Shown: positions 10,900 through 24,043, counted from the stretch's first letter. The stretch: 64,000 nt of DNA from Metopolophium dirhodum (GCF_019925205.1 NC_083567.1:4340001-4404000); one strand, 5' to 3'. Translations and numbers: made by a program. The notes: generated by a model from the sequence alone, not told the origin.

Positions 10900-13210
10900 T
10901 GAATCATAACGTGGAACGCTAACGGGCTTGTACAACGAAAACAAGAACTTGAACATCTTATGAATAACGAAACAATTGATATAGCTTTAATTAGAATTTG
11001 TTTTCTTTAATTATTAAAATAGCAGACACTCGGTAGCAGATTCATTGCTGGAGGAGATTATAATGCCAAACACACCTTTTGGGGATCGAAATTGATTACC
11101 ACCAAAGGGTGGGAATTGTTCAAATCAGCAAGTACAATTTAAGCACAATTCATTTCAACTAGAAAACCCACATATTGGTTGACTGACCCAAATAAATTAC
11201 CTGATCTTATTGACTTCTACGTAATGAAAGGAATTTCATCAAATTATACGGAATTTGAAGGAGCATTAGAACTTACGTCAGATCAAATTCCTGTGCTTCT
11301 CTCTCTGATGTGATAATGAAACAAAAAAAAAATGTCTATAACAAACAAAAAAACAAATTGGGACCTATTCATAAATACCCTCGGAGAAAACATAATACTT
11401 TCAACTTGATTAAGAACAATAGCAGATATTAAAATTGCAGTAAAAAAAATAACCGACGACATTGTTAGTGCGGCGGAAATAGCAACTCCGGTAGCTATCA
11501 ATGGTAATTACGAGTTAACTTACCCACTAGAAATAAGAAAACTAGTCCAACATAAACGTCGAGTGAGACGAACATGGCATAGTACACGGAACTCAACGGA
11601 TAAAATGGAATGGAACCGAGTTAGCAAAATTCTTCATGACAAAATCAAAGAAATGAAAAATGAAACGTTCAAATCATACTTAAGTGGTCTCACTGCGACG
11701 GATAATACCGATTATTCGTTATGGAAATCCACAAGACTCATAAAGAGGCCCCGTATTCAGATACCACCCTTCCGTAAGGAAGACGGCACCTGGCCACCTG
11801 GGCACGCAGCGAACAAGAAAAAGCAGAAATATACGCATCTTGACCATGTATTTATGCCAAACACTATTGACTCTGAGCTCGACATTTTGCAATGCCAATA
11901 ACTTAATGCAGCATGTGAAAAAATCAAACATTTCTCGCCGTTAGAAATTGTTAAAGAAATAGATAACAACTTAAACCCAAAAAGATCACCAGGTTATGAT
12001 GAAATTAGTCCAAAAATACAGAAAGAACTTCCAAAGAAGGCTATCATTCATCTTACACACATATACAACGCTATTTTGCGCACGGAATTATTCCAGAACA
12101 ATGGAAACGGGCACAAGTTATCATGTTGCTCAAAACAGGAAAACCACCTGAAAATGTCGCATCATACCGACCGATATTACTCCTTCCAAGTTTATCTAAA
12201 CTTTTAGAGAAACTTCTGCTTAAACGCCTAAAATCGATTATAGAGGAAAAAAATCTTATACCAGAACATCAGTTTGGATTTCACAACGAACATTCGACAA
12301 TCGATCAAGTACATCGAGTTACTAATGTGATTAGTAAAGCTCTTGAAGAAAAAAAGTACTGCTATGGAGTATTCCTTGACATAGCCCAGGCTTTTGACAA
12401 AGTCTAGCACAAAGGATTCCTCATCAAACTGCGTGATCAGCTGCCACATACCTGGTGTGGACTTCATGAATCATACTTGACCGACCGTCAATTTCGAGTC
12501 TTACAGAAAGAAGCGATAACCGAATGGAAAGATATATCAGCTGGAATACCGCAAGGTAGTGTTTTAGGACCTATCCTGTACTTACTCTATACGGCTGATA
12601 TACCAAACGATGATAACTAGTTATGTCTGCCGAGTTCACTGCAACTGATAACTTACATAGGTCAATTGACAATATCTTTGCTTGGACAAGACGTTGGAAA
12701 TTTAAGATCAATGGCGATAAATCGGTGCACGTTAACTATACGTTACGCAAAACCGAAAACATCCAAATAGTACTGAATCAATCACTAATCCCACAAAAAA
12801 ATTCAGCAAAATATCTTAGAATGCACCTTGACACTCGTCTAAACTGGAAACACCACGTCCGTCAGAAAAAATTCAGATTAAAGAAAAAATGCGAAAACTT
12901 TATTAGTTAGTCGAACCTTACTCCGAGTTAACCATCGAAAACAACGTCTACTGTATGTAGAAATTATAAAACTGATCTGGATACATGGAATTCAATTGTG
13001 GGGTTCTGCCAGTAAGTCTAACATCGATGTAATACAACGCTGTCAAGACATTGGCCTTCAGACCATCACTGCAGCCATGTCAATTCATTGGCCATACAAC
13101 TATTAGATAACTTCAAGGATATCAGACGTCTTAGGCGTCTGAAACCATACGACTTAGTTTAAGATTTTAGATTAAGGCAGGAGACACTTCATTGGAAGTG
13201 ACTCCATCAA
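10900..13210 (+). pseudogene. Decayed Jockey-clade non-LTR retrotransposon ORF2
   Basis: The protein would be an endonuclease-reverse transcriptase. Pieces in order: endonuclease start TWNANGLVQRKQELE (about 10906); endonuclease core GGDYNAKHTFWGS (about 11047); a linker frame at 11563-11901; RT palm with ASYRPILLLPSLSKLLEKLL (12123-12407) and LDIAQAFD, ended by a TAG; the stretch IPQGSVLGPILYLLYTADIP (about 12545-12610); and the thumb with AKYLRMHLDTRLNWKHHVR (12623-12910). The catalytic FADD segment is missing between the last two, and a few more in-frame codons reach about 13200. Multiple stops and frameshifts make it dead. The minus-strand copy at the window end belongs to the same family and keeps FADD. 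Confidence 0.82.
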
Positions 13211-13329
13211 CGTGTAATATATATATAATATATTATATCTAGTATGTAAAATATGTATAATTGTCAAACATATTCATAAAGACCTTTGGGTCGTTTAAAA
13301 AATATAAAGCCCCAGGGCATTAAACAAAA

Positions 13330-14030
13330 AAAAAATTCCAAATTTTATAATAATATAAGCATAATTATTTATTCAGTGTATGTTGTATAATTCTTTACAC
13401 AAATTAACATATTGAATAGTTGATAAGTTTTAATAGTTTTTATTTTATTTTATGCCTTATGTACTTATATCAGTTTTAAATTAATTTAAAATGATTAAAT
13501 TAATCATAGGTATACTCTAAAGAGTTTTAAAAGCAAATATTAAAATCATTCTTATGGTAAAAAATTCAACTCAATGGTTAAAAATAAATTAAATTGAATA
13601 TAGGTATTATAGGTACGTACTTTGAAGAATCATCCCTAAAAAAAAATTAATTATAATAATAAAAATTTGTTATTGATGTGACATTACTTTTTTAAATTGA
13701 CATAACGTAAAATCTTAGATACATAATAATTAGAAATAAAAACGAACCAACGCTTTTAAAATTTTTATTTAAATATACTAAATTAAAATTGATCTAAATA
13801 TTAATAAATAACACATTTTTAAATGTAGGTTTATTTTAGGTTTATAGACCTAGAGTCAACATGTTATAGAATCTGAATAGGTATTAATAGTTAAGCACTT
13901 ATACAAGTGACAAGCCCTGATTTTGCAATGAATGGATAGGTATAATTGTGGTATTCGGTGAGTAAGTAAAAATATGAAGATCGTTACAAAAATTATGAGA
14001 CACAAATCTGATCAGTCAAATTTGAAGGTT
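13330..14030 (+). repeat. Diverged repeat, second copy at 61530-62160
   Basis: Long colinear blocks are shared with 61530-62160, for example TTAGTTTTTATTTTATTTTAT-like sequence, CCTAGAGT versus CCCAGAGT near the GGTTTAT stretch, ACTTATACAAG, and GTTACAAAA...ACACAAATC near the end. No coding potential is visible. It may be non-coding flank of an old mobile element. Confidence 0.5.
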
Positions 14031-14449
14031 TTTTTAAACGCACAATGTACAAATTACCTCCAAAATGTTTTACTTGGGTTACTATATCTATGCGCAAACA
14101 TTAAACTCCGCTACCGATATTCTGATTATAAAATAATTTGTAACTTCAAACATGATTTTAATTATGTAAGGCAACGTAGTAATCCATCAGTTTTACAGAT
14201 AATTAAGTAAAACAATTTTTACAAGTGCGATAGATTTGAAAGTTATAATTTAGTTTACAGATAATAAATATCAAAATATTGTTGGAAAATCCGTGCATTT
14301 TATAAGTACTTCTTCTCATATTGAACAACATATTGTAAGAAGACAAAAATATTTTTACAAAACAAAGCTGATTATACGTACAGTCTGTTTCTGGAATATA
14401 AAAAAAATACAGTTATTAACTATAAACTATTCATAATATTGTTCTGCTA

Positions 14450-15160
14450 TAATGTTTCATGGATTGAACTAAAAATAACAAACACGTGGTGTAAGACCAA
14501 TACTGAAATTTAATGGCCAAGTGGCCAACAGTTTTTTTTTTTGAGAACCCTGAACATTGAATGTAGATACTAAAAAAAAATGCTCATCAACTAGGTATCT
14601 AAATTATATTTAATATAAAATAAAAAATAAGCATTATGGTCTTAAACTTTATACACATGCAAGATTAATCTAATATAAAATAAAATTATTAGGTCGGTAC
14701 TAAAAATTAATGTGTACATTATTATAATAACTTACTGCGATTGTCTATAAGAAATAAAATGTCCGGTAATAATGTATGAGTATAATTATAAAATATTCAT
14801 AAATATTATGAATTATGATTAAAGATGAAAATCTAGTGATTTATTTGAACATTTCTCAATGAATTTAATACAAATATTTCAGAAGGACACCAACTTTGAT
14901 AGTAATAGTTTTTGGTCAAAATAAAAAACAAAATCTGGTCTTAATTTTTATTATAATTTCTTAGTTTATTATTGAAATATATATTTATTAACTATCTATA
15001 ATATATTTTTTTATTTCTGTGTAATATACAACTTGGTATCACAATCACTCCACAATATTTATAAAAATAAAAAAATTGTAATATTTTTAGGTTCCATCCA
15101 CTATGCCAATTAATTATGAAGAATCAAAACATGTTTTTAGAAATATTATATAGCTATAAG
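14450..15160 (+). repeat. Diverged repeat, second copy at 58270-58560
   Basis: The ends match 58270-58380 (AAACTAAAAA...ACAAACAC, TAAGACCAATAC) and 58400-58550 (TTATTTCTGTG, TCACAATCAC, TATGAAGAATCAAA). The copy here is longer, with extra AT-rich sequence in the middle. It is non-coding. Confidence 0.45.
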
Positions 15161-15559
15161 AAACAATTTTGAATAGGTAAGTACATACCTACTCAACGTC
15201 TCAACATATTTACACTAGTCAACTATAAAAAAAAGTACACTGAAAACTTTACCGGAATTGCAATAAAAAATCAAGTCAGGAGAAAGTAATTATATCTTCA
15301 CACAATATGTAACTGACCAATCACCATAACTATACACAATGGTTGAAGTGGAGGGGGAAATGGTTGGATGACATCCCTCCACTTTTTATATCTAACATTT
15401 TCCATCCCTCCAATTATTTTGTTAAAATATTGCATCCCCCTTATAATTATATACGAATATTATGTATTTGAATTGGTGTTTTTCATAATATTTTTATTTT
15501 TTAAGATGCTTGCTCGTGTGTTTTTAATAAGGGGCAATATTGAGGCAATATCCAATTTT

Positions 15560-15930
15560 GTTGCTGCCGCCGCCGCCCACGGCATTTGTGTTAGTTGTAA
15601 ATGATGATTAGTGTGAGTGAGATTGTACGCACTTTCAACGGCAACGCCAACCAAAAATAAGAAGCGTGATTTTATGCTCAGAGTGGTCAGAAATAACTAA
15701 AGTTCGTAAAAATGTAACGTATTTAAAATCGTATTATATGGTTTAGAAATAGAATTTTGAAAATCCTAGTCCAATGCGTCCCAAGGGCCCGATAAACAGT
15801 GATAATCTTTCAAAAAAAAAATTATTGAAATTGATTGACTCTACGAGGTGTGAGAGTTAATGGGCATGTTTTTGAGCAAAACAACAGGCCACGTGAAGGC
15901 CCCTCGATGTTAGGAACGTTCCTTTTCATT
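15560..15930 (+). repeat. Diverged repeat, second copy at 60530-61020
   Basis: Shared blocks include GGCATTTGTGTTAGT, GTGTGAGTG, TAGTCCAATGC versus AAGTCCAATGC, and CTCTACGAGG followed by TGAGAGTT. The region preceding it contains GCTGCCGCCGCCGCCCA, a small GC-rich run. No coding function is seen. Confidence 0.5.
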
Positions 15931-16307
15931 CAGCCTTTTTTTTTCGATAAAACTGCATATTTTGGTGTATTTGTTTTTTATGTGCATTTTTGAATTTTTC
16001 ACATGTCATATTATACAATATATTTATATAAATTTCCTAGAAAAATCGATTAAAACGATAAAATATTATTAATTTGTTTTTTTTTATTTTGTTCAAAAGC
16101 AACATTCAAAAAAAAGTAAAAGAATCCAAAAAAAAATTTAGTTACATGTTCGTTTTATTTTTGTTTTTGAAAATGACAAAATAAAATATTTTTAAGAACA
16201 TACTAAACATTTTTGGATATTAAATAGAGCATACGTCATGGTAAGTGTTTAGGGTATAAAAAATATATATATTTTTTTAAGTTTTCATAACACGAACTCC
16301 CTATGTA

Positions 16308-16352
16308 TTACTCCTTACTCCCTATGTATTACTCCTTACTCCCTAGTTATAC
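16308..16352 (+). repeat. 20-bp tandem repeat, about 2.3 copies
   Basis: The unit CTCCCTATGTATTACTCCTTA is repeated head to tail and ends in a partial third copy CTCCCTA. It is a simple minisatellite-like array. Confidence 0.8.
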
Positions 16353-16604
16353 ATATTATCTTATAAGTTCAGAGTTATAACTTTTTTAATTCATTTTACA
16401 AACGTAAGTAAATATAATATATACAATTTGTATTTAAAAAAAGTTTCTTTTCCAATTTTTTTTTTTTATCTTCATTCTTCTATATAATGTATAATGCATA
16501 TTGTTAGTATTTGTATATCATACGTCATATTTGTTATTATATTCAACATATTTTTAATGTTAGTGCATTTATAGTTATATGCGAAAATGGGGACTAAACT
16601 AAAA

Positions 16605-16632
16605 AACTATATATATATATATATATATATAA
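16605..16632 (+). repeat. (AT)n microsatellite
   Basis: This is an uninterrupted run of TA/AT dinucleotides between AAAAACTA and AATCTAAC. It is a simple sequence repeat with no coding meaning. Confidence 0.85.
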
Positions 16633-18089
16633 TCTAACTTATTTTAACTATATAAATGTGAAATGAGAATCTCTCTACAGGCTAAACTCTGGAACTACTT
16701 ATCAGATTTTCTTGACTTTTTTTTTAAACGAAAGAGTATATCACGGAGAAGGTTCTTATGAAAGAAAAATTTAGGAAAATCCACTGGAAAAGTAGGAAAT
16801 TTGGATGTCAAAAATACAACAGTGATGACATCTGTCCAGAAAAAAATAAACTAAATTTTTATTTTATTATTTAGTTTATTGTTGGAGATTAAAATAATAA
16901 TAGTGTATTATATTATATTGGTTATTGCTATTGGTTAATCGGGCATGTTTGTTCATTTTTTTTAAATATTTTTTGTCAATATATAATATATTATACATAA
17001 ATGAATGTTTGTGTGTAGAATAGACCCCTGGGAAGAAAATAGGCTAATTTAAAAAGGGTTAAATTTGGTTTTTTTATCCATCGGATTTTAGTACGGTTAG
17101 GTTAGAATTTTGTATTAATTGATTATATTAAGTAAATAATGGAATTAAGTAAAAATGACAGCTATCGAACGATTGAGAACGTTATACCTTTTTGGCCGAA
17201 CGATTGAGAACATTTAAAAACCACACCACCCACATAGTGTCAGACTGTTTAGTCATATAGTATGAGAACTTTATAAATTAAAGGCATCCCTCCACTCATG
17301 TATATCCACTTAGACCACTGACTATACATTCGGGAAAGGTCACACACTCATACACACACATAATTTATAGATTTTGTAACGTCTAACGAGTGTTTAACGA
17401 AGTTTTTATTTTCTATGATTACTAATTCATTAAAAAAACAGTTTCAAGAAAGACAATTATTGCTTATGTATAAATTTATCAAGAAACTTTCATAAAAAAT
17501 GATTTATAAAGATTAATTAAATGAAAAAACACAAAACATGTTTCATACCTTTGTCTGATTATAACAAAAACAAATAAATTAGAATCATATTAACATCATA
17601 TTATCATATTATTTTTCTAAAAAAGTTTAATCAAAGGCCCAAGAAGAAAACTGTATATACTGTTTAATATAAACATAATTATTGTTGTAAATTGTAATAG
17701 ACTTATTTTTAAATTAATTATAAGTACTATATTATAATCATCATAGCATGATAATAAACTAATAAAACGACAATAAAATCTAACTATGTAGGTACTAAAA
17801 TATTTTATAATAAAATATGGATAATATTATGTAATTTTAAGTGATCCGAGTATTTAGAATTTAGCGGGCTAGGGACAAAAATATAATTAATATGCTATCT
17901 GAAATTCTTCAAAATAGTCATTTAAAACTTTTACAACTTATACTGTCCTTTCGTAAACTATGGTTTTTAATGATTGTCAAATTGGTATTTTATTTTACCA
18001 CGTAGATAAGACCTATTGGTTGTAACACTATTGTTAACAACCAAAAAGGTTAATTTAAATCACTATATTAACATAGAAAAATAAAACTA

Positions 18090-18292
18090 TAGATAGGAAA
18101 CGCCATTCATTTATCGCTAATTATTTTCATTTGGATTTGACTCACTAAAATAGTATTTATTGTGGCAGGAAGAGATGGTAATTGACTATTTGTCTAATTG
18201 TCTTCAGTCACCATGTGCTACTATATGGTGAGTCGAATCCAAATTAAAATAATAAACGATAAATTATTACAATGTAGTTGCCTATCTATATA
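18090..18292. mobile_element. Fold-back MITE, about 200 bp
   Basis: The left arm (18093-18150) contains ATAGATAGG, TTTATCG, TAATTATTTT and TTTGGATT(T)GACTCAC. The right arm (18228-18290) is its inverted copy, with GTGAGTCGAATCCAAATT, CGATAAA and CCTATCTAT. The loop is about 75 bp. Size, symmetry and absence of coding sequence fit a MITE. The superfamily is unknown. Confidence 0.65.
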
Positions 18293-18519
18293 CCTAATAT
18301 TATATATAATCTATGCTAATAATAAATAACAAAGCTTTTTTTGTAAATACTTAAATATTGGTGAAAAACAAAACCATTAGATACCTATTAAATAAATATA
18401 TAGAAAAGAAATAAAAGAAGAAAAGAAGAAAAAAAAATTAATAATTTAACTACGAAAAAATAATAACAATATTAATAATAATAATATAGGAAATTAACAT
18501 CAACCTTAGCTAGCCAATC

Positions 18520-19200
18520 CATTTACTTTTCATCTCTCTTGTAAAGACCATTTATAACTCCATTATATCTTGTTTGTTTGTGAGACTCCTCTACGAAGTG
18601 TCTGGTAGTTTGTAATTACCCGCAGTCACAGTGTGGTGAGTCTTTCATTTTCCATTTATGCGGAAGGTAGTTAAATTTATCCTGCTTCACGTATTATATT
18701 TAGCGTGGTCTATATGGCTCTCAAGCAATCAAAGCTTGGGAATCGTTGGGTAGAGTCGTTTATAAGGGGTCTGTGTTGAACACTACCATTTTTTGGCTTC
18801 CCAAACACTTTTACACATATCTTCCACTTAATCAGTTCTATTATATGCTTTTATTAGTTTTATAATATGCTATAAACCAAAACGGATGTCTCGAATTAAT
18901 ATTTTATTAGGTGCGTTGTTTATGTTATTATATACTCGGAGATCCATTGAGCTATTCATTTTTTATGGTTGCGATATGTCTTCGAATTGCCAGAGGGGCT
19001 ATATGGAAAAGGACTAGGCTAATTTAAGGGTTTGAATCTACCACTTGGCCGGACACATCCTGTAATAACTCTCATATTCAGTTGAGTATCAACCTTTTTA
19101 GTGTGTACACTTAGACAATCCTATCTTATACTCCTAACCTATATACTGGGGCACAATACTCCACAACGCTTTATAATCCTTGTTCCCGCCTATTTACTTA
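18520..19200 (-). pseudogene. Decayed C-terminal part of a non-LTR reverse transcriptase
   Basis: Read on the minus strand there are scattered pieces typical of the C-terminal end of non-LTR ORF2 proteins. One reads VDTQLN...MRVITG, then R-P-x-x...; the usual form is VDVQLN...MRIITGTLRPTP. The other reads PHCDCG...QTTRHFVEES (about 18570-18640), a C-x-C...H-x4-C/S zinc motif used by this group. Several stops and shifts interrupt them. About 19200-19800 on the same strand may be more of the element, but I cannot confirm RT motifs there. The clade is not resolved. Confidence 0.5.
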
Positions 19201-20029
19201 TAATATTATTTCTGGTTATAAAATTATTCTTAACGTCTTCAAGGTGCTGACTTGATGATTTGTTGTCTGTTGATGCATGGTTGTTTTTAGTTATTGGTCA
19301 TGAGCTATGAATGAGTTGTGTGGGTTTGGAAAAAGTATATTAATTATGTGTGGATAAAATTAATGGTCGGACTAATGCAAAAGTAATGAGGCTGCTTTTT
19401 AACTTTATTCTGAACCGTTTGCATCCCAGCTGAATAGCAGATGGTGACGTTTCAGATGAACTGCTGTGAGAATTTTATAGTAATAGTAGGAGGTATAGGT
19501 ATTTGGCCTCCATTTTTCTAGCCTGCAATTTTAACGGATAATGAAATTGAACTTTAGTGGTATAGCACTGGTTACAACTGTTACAAGGAAGTCCGGGATC
19601 TTTTGGCTCTGGTTGATGTTGATCGGTCTAGAGTGACTCGCGTATTTATTTTACCAGATCTCCCCCGTGAAATGCAGCTGTGTTTAAACATCTTTTCGGT
19701 GAACCTTGGTTTGTTTTGACATTCGTATTGAGGCAAGTGAACATCGAACCATCGGCACGTTGTTTGTACTTGAGGGACCACTCACTTAATTGTTTTTCGT
19801 GTTTATGCTATCGAATGGTTCTGCTGGATTCTTGCTGTATATTGGTTTATTGGTAGCCTTGAGAAGGACCATTTTAATATTTATGACGTGTACCGTTACA
19901 ACATTATACACAAAAAGTCGATTTTAATAAAAAAAAATTATTATTTAGCAGCTTTTGGTTCTAAACACACAAATTTGAAATTTCACACGAATAATATTAT
20001 GAAACTACTAATATTTAGTTAAGCTACAT

Positions 20030-20040
20030 AAAAATTACGT
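20030..20040 (+). repeat. SINE target-site duplication, left copy
   Basis: AAAAATTACGT here is repeated perfectly at 20324-20334, right after the A-rich tail of the SINE. This is the expected footprint of L1-type retrotransposition. Confidence 0.8.
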
Positions 20041-20323
20041 TAGGGGGACGAAGTGGCCAAGCGGACTAAGGCGTCGGCTGCAACGCAGCCGACCCGAATT
20101 CGATACCTTGGTCGCGGGCGGCATTTTTCTTCGGGCAAGTCACGGTGTCCGGAGAACAAGTGCCGCCATCCCCCACCCGGGCATGGCAGATACCTATGGG
20201 TGCCCAAATTAAAAACTCTGCCAAAACAAATTACGAGTAAACAAAACCTACAGTTCCCCCACCCCCTACAGTACTACAGGCTAATGACCTAAGTAGTCGA
20301 AGCCTTAACCCAAATAAAAAAAA
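20041..20323 (+). mobile_element. tRNA-derived SINE with A-rich tail
   Basis: The head has a pol III A box in GTGGCCAAGCGGACTAAGGC, close to tRNA-Ser/Leu genes, then a tRNA-like stem (GTCGGCTGC...GCAGCCGAC), and a B-box-like CGAATTCGATACC. The tRNA-unrelated body runs to an A-rich tail (20313 on), and the unit is bounded by an 11-bp direct repeat. The 80-codon open frame inside is incidental. SINEs are mobilised by the machinery of non-LTR elements. Which partner is used is not visible, since its 3' end does not clearly match the R1 or Jockey copies here. Confidence 0.88.
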
Positions 20324-20334
20324 AAAAATTACGT
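20324..20334 (+). repeat. SINE target-site duplication, right copy
   Basis: AAAAATTACGT, identical to 20030-20040, ends the SINE insertion. Confidence 0.8.
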
Positions 20335-21904
20335 ACCTAAATTCACTAACAAAAATATTTTAATGTTATTGTTATTTATATAAATTATAAATATTATTGT
20401 AACTTCTGGTATTACCTAAATTATATGAATTTTCAAAATTTAAAAATATATATTTGGAGATTATTTTTTTAATATTTAGCAACCTTATTGTTTTTAATGA
20501 AATAAACATTTTGATTCCTATATTATGGATACATTTACAGAAACTGGATCAAAAAGATATTTTTAAAAAATATTTCATCGCAATTTACGAGAGATATAAA
20601 TTGTTCAGTTGTCACTAAAGAATAAACAAAAATCGCACTGCTATATAGTTGTAAACATGGAGTATATAATACTTCGTCTTTGAGAAATGTGATTAATGTG
20701 TACAAGTTCTTGATGAGAGAATTTGAATGGGAAGATAGACAATTATGAATTTTTTTATAAAAACGTTTAGCTTCGTAATGAAAGTATACTAAATACAAAT
20801 TTATGTTATTGGGTAAAAACAACTTGAAACTGTGGTACAAAGTTCATCTAGGTGCTGTATTAAAAAAAAAAAAATAGGGACCTATACATAATCACAATTT
20901 TTTTCAAGCATTTAAAGTTTAAATATAAATCATTCTTAAATTTGTTAAAATTACGAGACAATTTGCAAACTGTTCAGGAGAATAGTAAACTGTAACAAAA
21001 TATATTGAGTATGATAAGGTGACCGGTGATAATCAATTAACACGGGTAAATATTCATGCCGGATTGACGGCCTACTATTGTGAATAAAAAAAAAATAATA
21101 ATAATCGATTGAGGGCACAATAGGTGCTGGCCAGCGGATGGGTGTAAAATATAACCCCAATTGGGTTTTTAAAAACAATTAAAATTCAAAAATAATACTT
21201 ATAAATATATAATAAACAAGAAAACGAAAATAATATAAAAACTAGGCAATCCGTGGTCAGGCGGTGAAGTGGTACGGTGTGGTGAGTGGTTGCTGCAAAA
21301 ACTTTAGATGGTGAGTAATTGAAGGTGGTTGGCGTAGTCGGTGGTGGTAACGGTACAAAACGATGGTACAATCCAAAACGATGTGGGTGGCAACAAAACG
21401 AACAAAAAAAAATGAGCACAACCACGATCCCGCACAGCAACACACGCACGTCTGTTGTTGCGACGCTCACACTGCAGCGCGTAATGTCGCAATCTCAGCG
21501 ATAAGACATGGTGGGAGTAGAGTAAAGGTGTACGGTGTACGTACCAACGGCGGAAGACGGCGATTACAGATTAATTGTCCCGACACAAACTATAATGAAA
21601 GCATTTGATAATTATTGATACATAATTTCTCATAAGTGTATTAACTTGTAATAATAATAACAAAAATTAATGTTCATCTACAGTTGACTTAAATGGGCGA
21701 TTGATGTTCAAACTTTGACGATTTTGAATATTCAAACATATTACAAAAACGTTTTATCTTAAACTTATTTTTGTTATATAATTATTAATCAAAAAATATT
21801 GATAATAGAAACTTGAAATATTCCACTGTTAAATATTTTATATTTGCAAACTACATTATAACATCGAATATCGATGATGGATCTCACCAAAATTTTTAAT
21901 TTAA
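20335..21904. other. Non-coding, with a GC-balanced patch at 21.25-21.6 kb
   Basis: Most of this is AT-rich with no gene. At about 21250-21580 the composition is balanced, with purine-rich GGTGGT stretches and overlapping open frames on both strands, none with recognisable domains. It could be a promoter or mobile-element remnant. I cannot assign it. Confidence 0.4.
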
Positions 21905-23330
21905 AAAATGTGGGCAAGTGGGTGTTGCTCTGCTATCTAGTAGGTTAAAAGTGGGTCACTGTAATGGATGGTGTTAAATTTGAATTCAATGATATAATAT
22001 CATTGTATACGAAAAACGATTCTGAGCGAAAACGGTCAGTCAGCCTATGATATTACCAAGTATATTTGATGATATTATTGTGAATAAAGTAATTTATATA
22101 TAACATATTTACGTGGAACCTTGTTTTAAATTTTCAATCCTTAGCTATAAAAGTTGAACATTTTATAAATTTTCAACTACAAAATAATTATTAAATTTTG
22201 TCAAAATTTGAACTTAAATTGCTTAAAAAAAAATGTCCCTATGTATTTTTTATATTTTTCATCTGCTATTTTAACATTATATCAGGAGCCTTGCATTAAA
22301 TTTTTACGGTTTTCTACCCAACAAATAAAATTGTATTGATATTTATAGAAAAAAAAAACTAAAAAAATTGAGAACTGACAATGTCCGTAAACAGCTCAAA
22401 AAGAGTCAAATTATTTTCAAAATTTTATCGTGTATAGAAAATGCTAATATAAACATTTAGTGAAATTTTCAAGTATCTACAGTCATATGTTTTTTAATTA
22501 CAACAAGATAAGAAAATCGTTACACGAGAAATCGAGTAAATATGAAATGTTGTAAAAATATGAATTTCAAACGCTCATACAAATTTAATTTGACTTTCTT
22601 GTAGAAATTTTTTTTTTTGATAAAGGTAGATAAACTTATGGATAATCTTGTATTACATTTTCAAACCTTAGATTGAAAAAGAAAAATTTTTATGAATTCT
22701 CAACTCAAAATAGTTTGCTAATTTTCGTGATTTTTTCGTATTTTGTCAATATTTGAACTTTAAATGCTTATAAAAAAAATTGTGACTATGGATTTTTAAT
22801 TTTTTTCATCTGCCTTTGAAACAATAACTTAGGAGCCTTCTATTAAATTGTCAAGCTTTTTTAAGCAACAAATAAAATTTTATTGATATTTTTAGAAAAA
22901 AAAACTAAAAAAAATAAAAACTGAAAATGTCTGTAAACAGCTCAAAATAGGTCAAAATATTTGGAAAATTTTATTGTGTATAGAAAATGCTAATATAAAC
23001 ATTCAGTCAAAATTACTACGGTCATTTGTTTTAGAGTTGCACCAAAAACCAAAATCAATTTTCTCGAAAACAGATTTTGCGTAAAAATTCCAGTTTTTCC
23101 TTAATTTTTCTTTTGAAAACTACTTGTGTTTACTTTTGATCCCCTAAAGTACCAACTAGATTCACTTTCATATCAGAAAAGTTACTGTTGAAGAAAATCC
23201 AAGCATTTTTACTTTCCTAAAAGGTAATGACGGACACAAAGATAAAAAAATTTAAAAAATAAAAAAATAAAAAAAACCCACATCATTATAAAATCAATAC
23301 ATTCATCGCTTCGCTCAGAATCTAAAAAAA
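21905..23330 (+). repeat. 1.4-kb non-coding repeat family, copy 1
   Basis: It begins GTGGGCAAGTGG and GCTCTGCTA, runs through GGATGGTGTTAAATTTGAAT, and ends CATCGCTTCGCTCAGAATCT. Copies occur at 40815-41985 (+) and 55193-56672 (-), and fragments at 10480-10870, 40640-40815 and 61290-61390. Internally a unit of about 500 bp occurs twice: each half contains AACTGA(C/A)AATGTC(C/T)GTAAACAG, then CTCAAAA, then ATAGAAAATGCTAATATAAAC. No open frame of significance exists. It is probably a non-autonomous mobile element of unknown class. Confidence 0.75.
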
Positions 23331-23595
23331 CACAGTATTGTTACTGATACTTTTCTCGCTCCTGTCAGAAATTAAAACTTTAATAGTACGTTCTACACAA
23401 AATATTACTATGAAGGCCTTTAGGGGGACCTATTGTATAATATAAATATAATAAACAAATAATACGTACGTTCTTTTACTGTAAATAGTGTAAATGATTA
23501 ACTATATGTTTAATAAATAAATGTTTAATTCATTCATAACTATGTAGGTAAATAATATTTTGTTTATTCATTTATTATATTGATATTTTTATATT

Positions 23596-24043
23596 AGAGG
23601 ATGTCAGCGTACTCTTTGTTTTCTCTCACTGATCCATGCGCAACATAGACAAAACGCATTTACGCAGAATCATTTTTTCTATGTTTTTAAGTAATCTTAG
23701 TGTAAAATCGCCCATTACAAAAAAAAGAGAATAATATTTTTGAGGGAATGACATATCGAATCGTCTAAATATTGTCTCAAAATAATTCAAACATAATTTA
23801 AATTTACAACATATTTTCGTTTATTTTGAAAGTCGAATACAAAGTCAAATAACAATAAAATATAACATCGATATGTCATAAAATATGCCTCTAAAATATT
23901 ATTCTTTATTTTTTTTTGTAATGGGTGATTTTACTCTGAGATTACTTAAAAACATAGAACAAATTATTCTGCGTAAATGCGGTTTGTCATATGTTGCGCG
24001 TGGGCCAGAGAGAGAAATCAAATAGTGAGCTGACATCCTCTTA
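23596..24043. mobile_element. 448-bp nearly perfect palindrome (fold-back MITE)
   Basis: The left arm starts AGAGGATGTCAGC and passes through GCGCAACATA, GCATTTACGCAGAAT, TTCTATGTTTTTAAGTAATC and CCCATTACAAAAAAAA. The right arm is the same series inverted and ends GCTGACATCCTCTTA. The arms are each about 200 bp and highly similar, with a short AT-rich centre. There is no coding sequence. The whole strand could fold into a long hairpin. Confidence 0.85.

Larger units (their letters stand above)
15931..18089. other. AT-rich non-coding DNA with simple repeats
   Basis: No gene is seen. The stretch includes a short tandem repeat (16308-16352), an AT microsatellite (about 16605-16632), and two copies of CGAACGATTGAGAAC at about 17166 and 17199. 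Confidence 0.55.

Noticed and set aside
20053..20292. 80-codon plus-strand open frame
   Set aside because: It lies entirely within the tRNA-derived SINE, including its promoter boxes, so it is not a gene.
21186..21608. Overlapping open frames on both strands in a GC-balanced patch
   Set aside because: No domains, biased composition and open in four frames at once, which points to low-complexity sequence.
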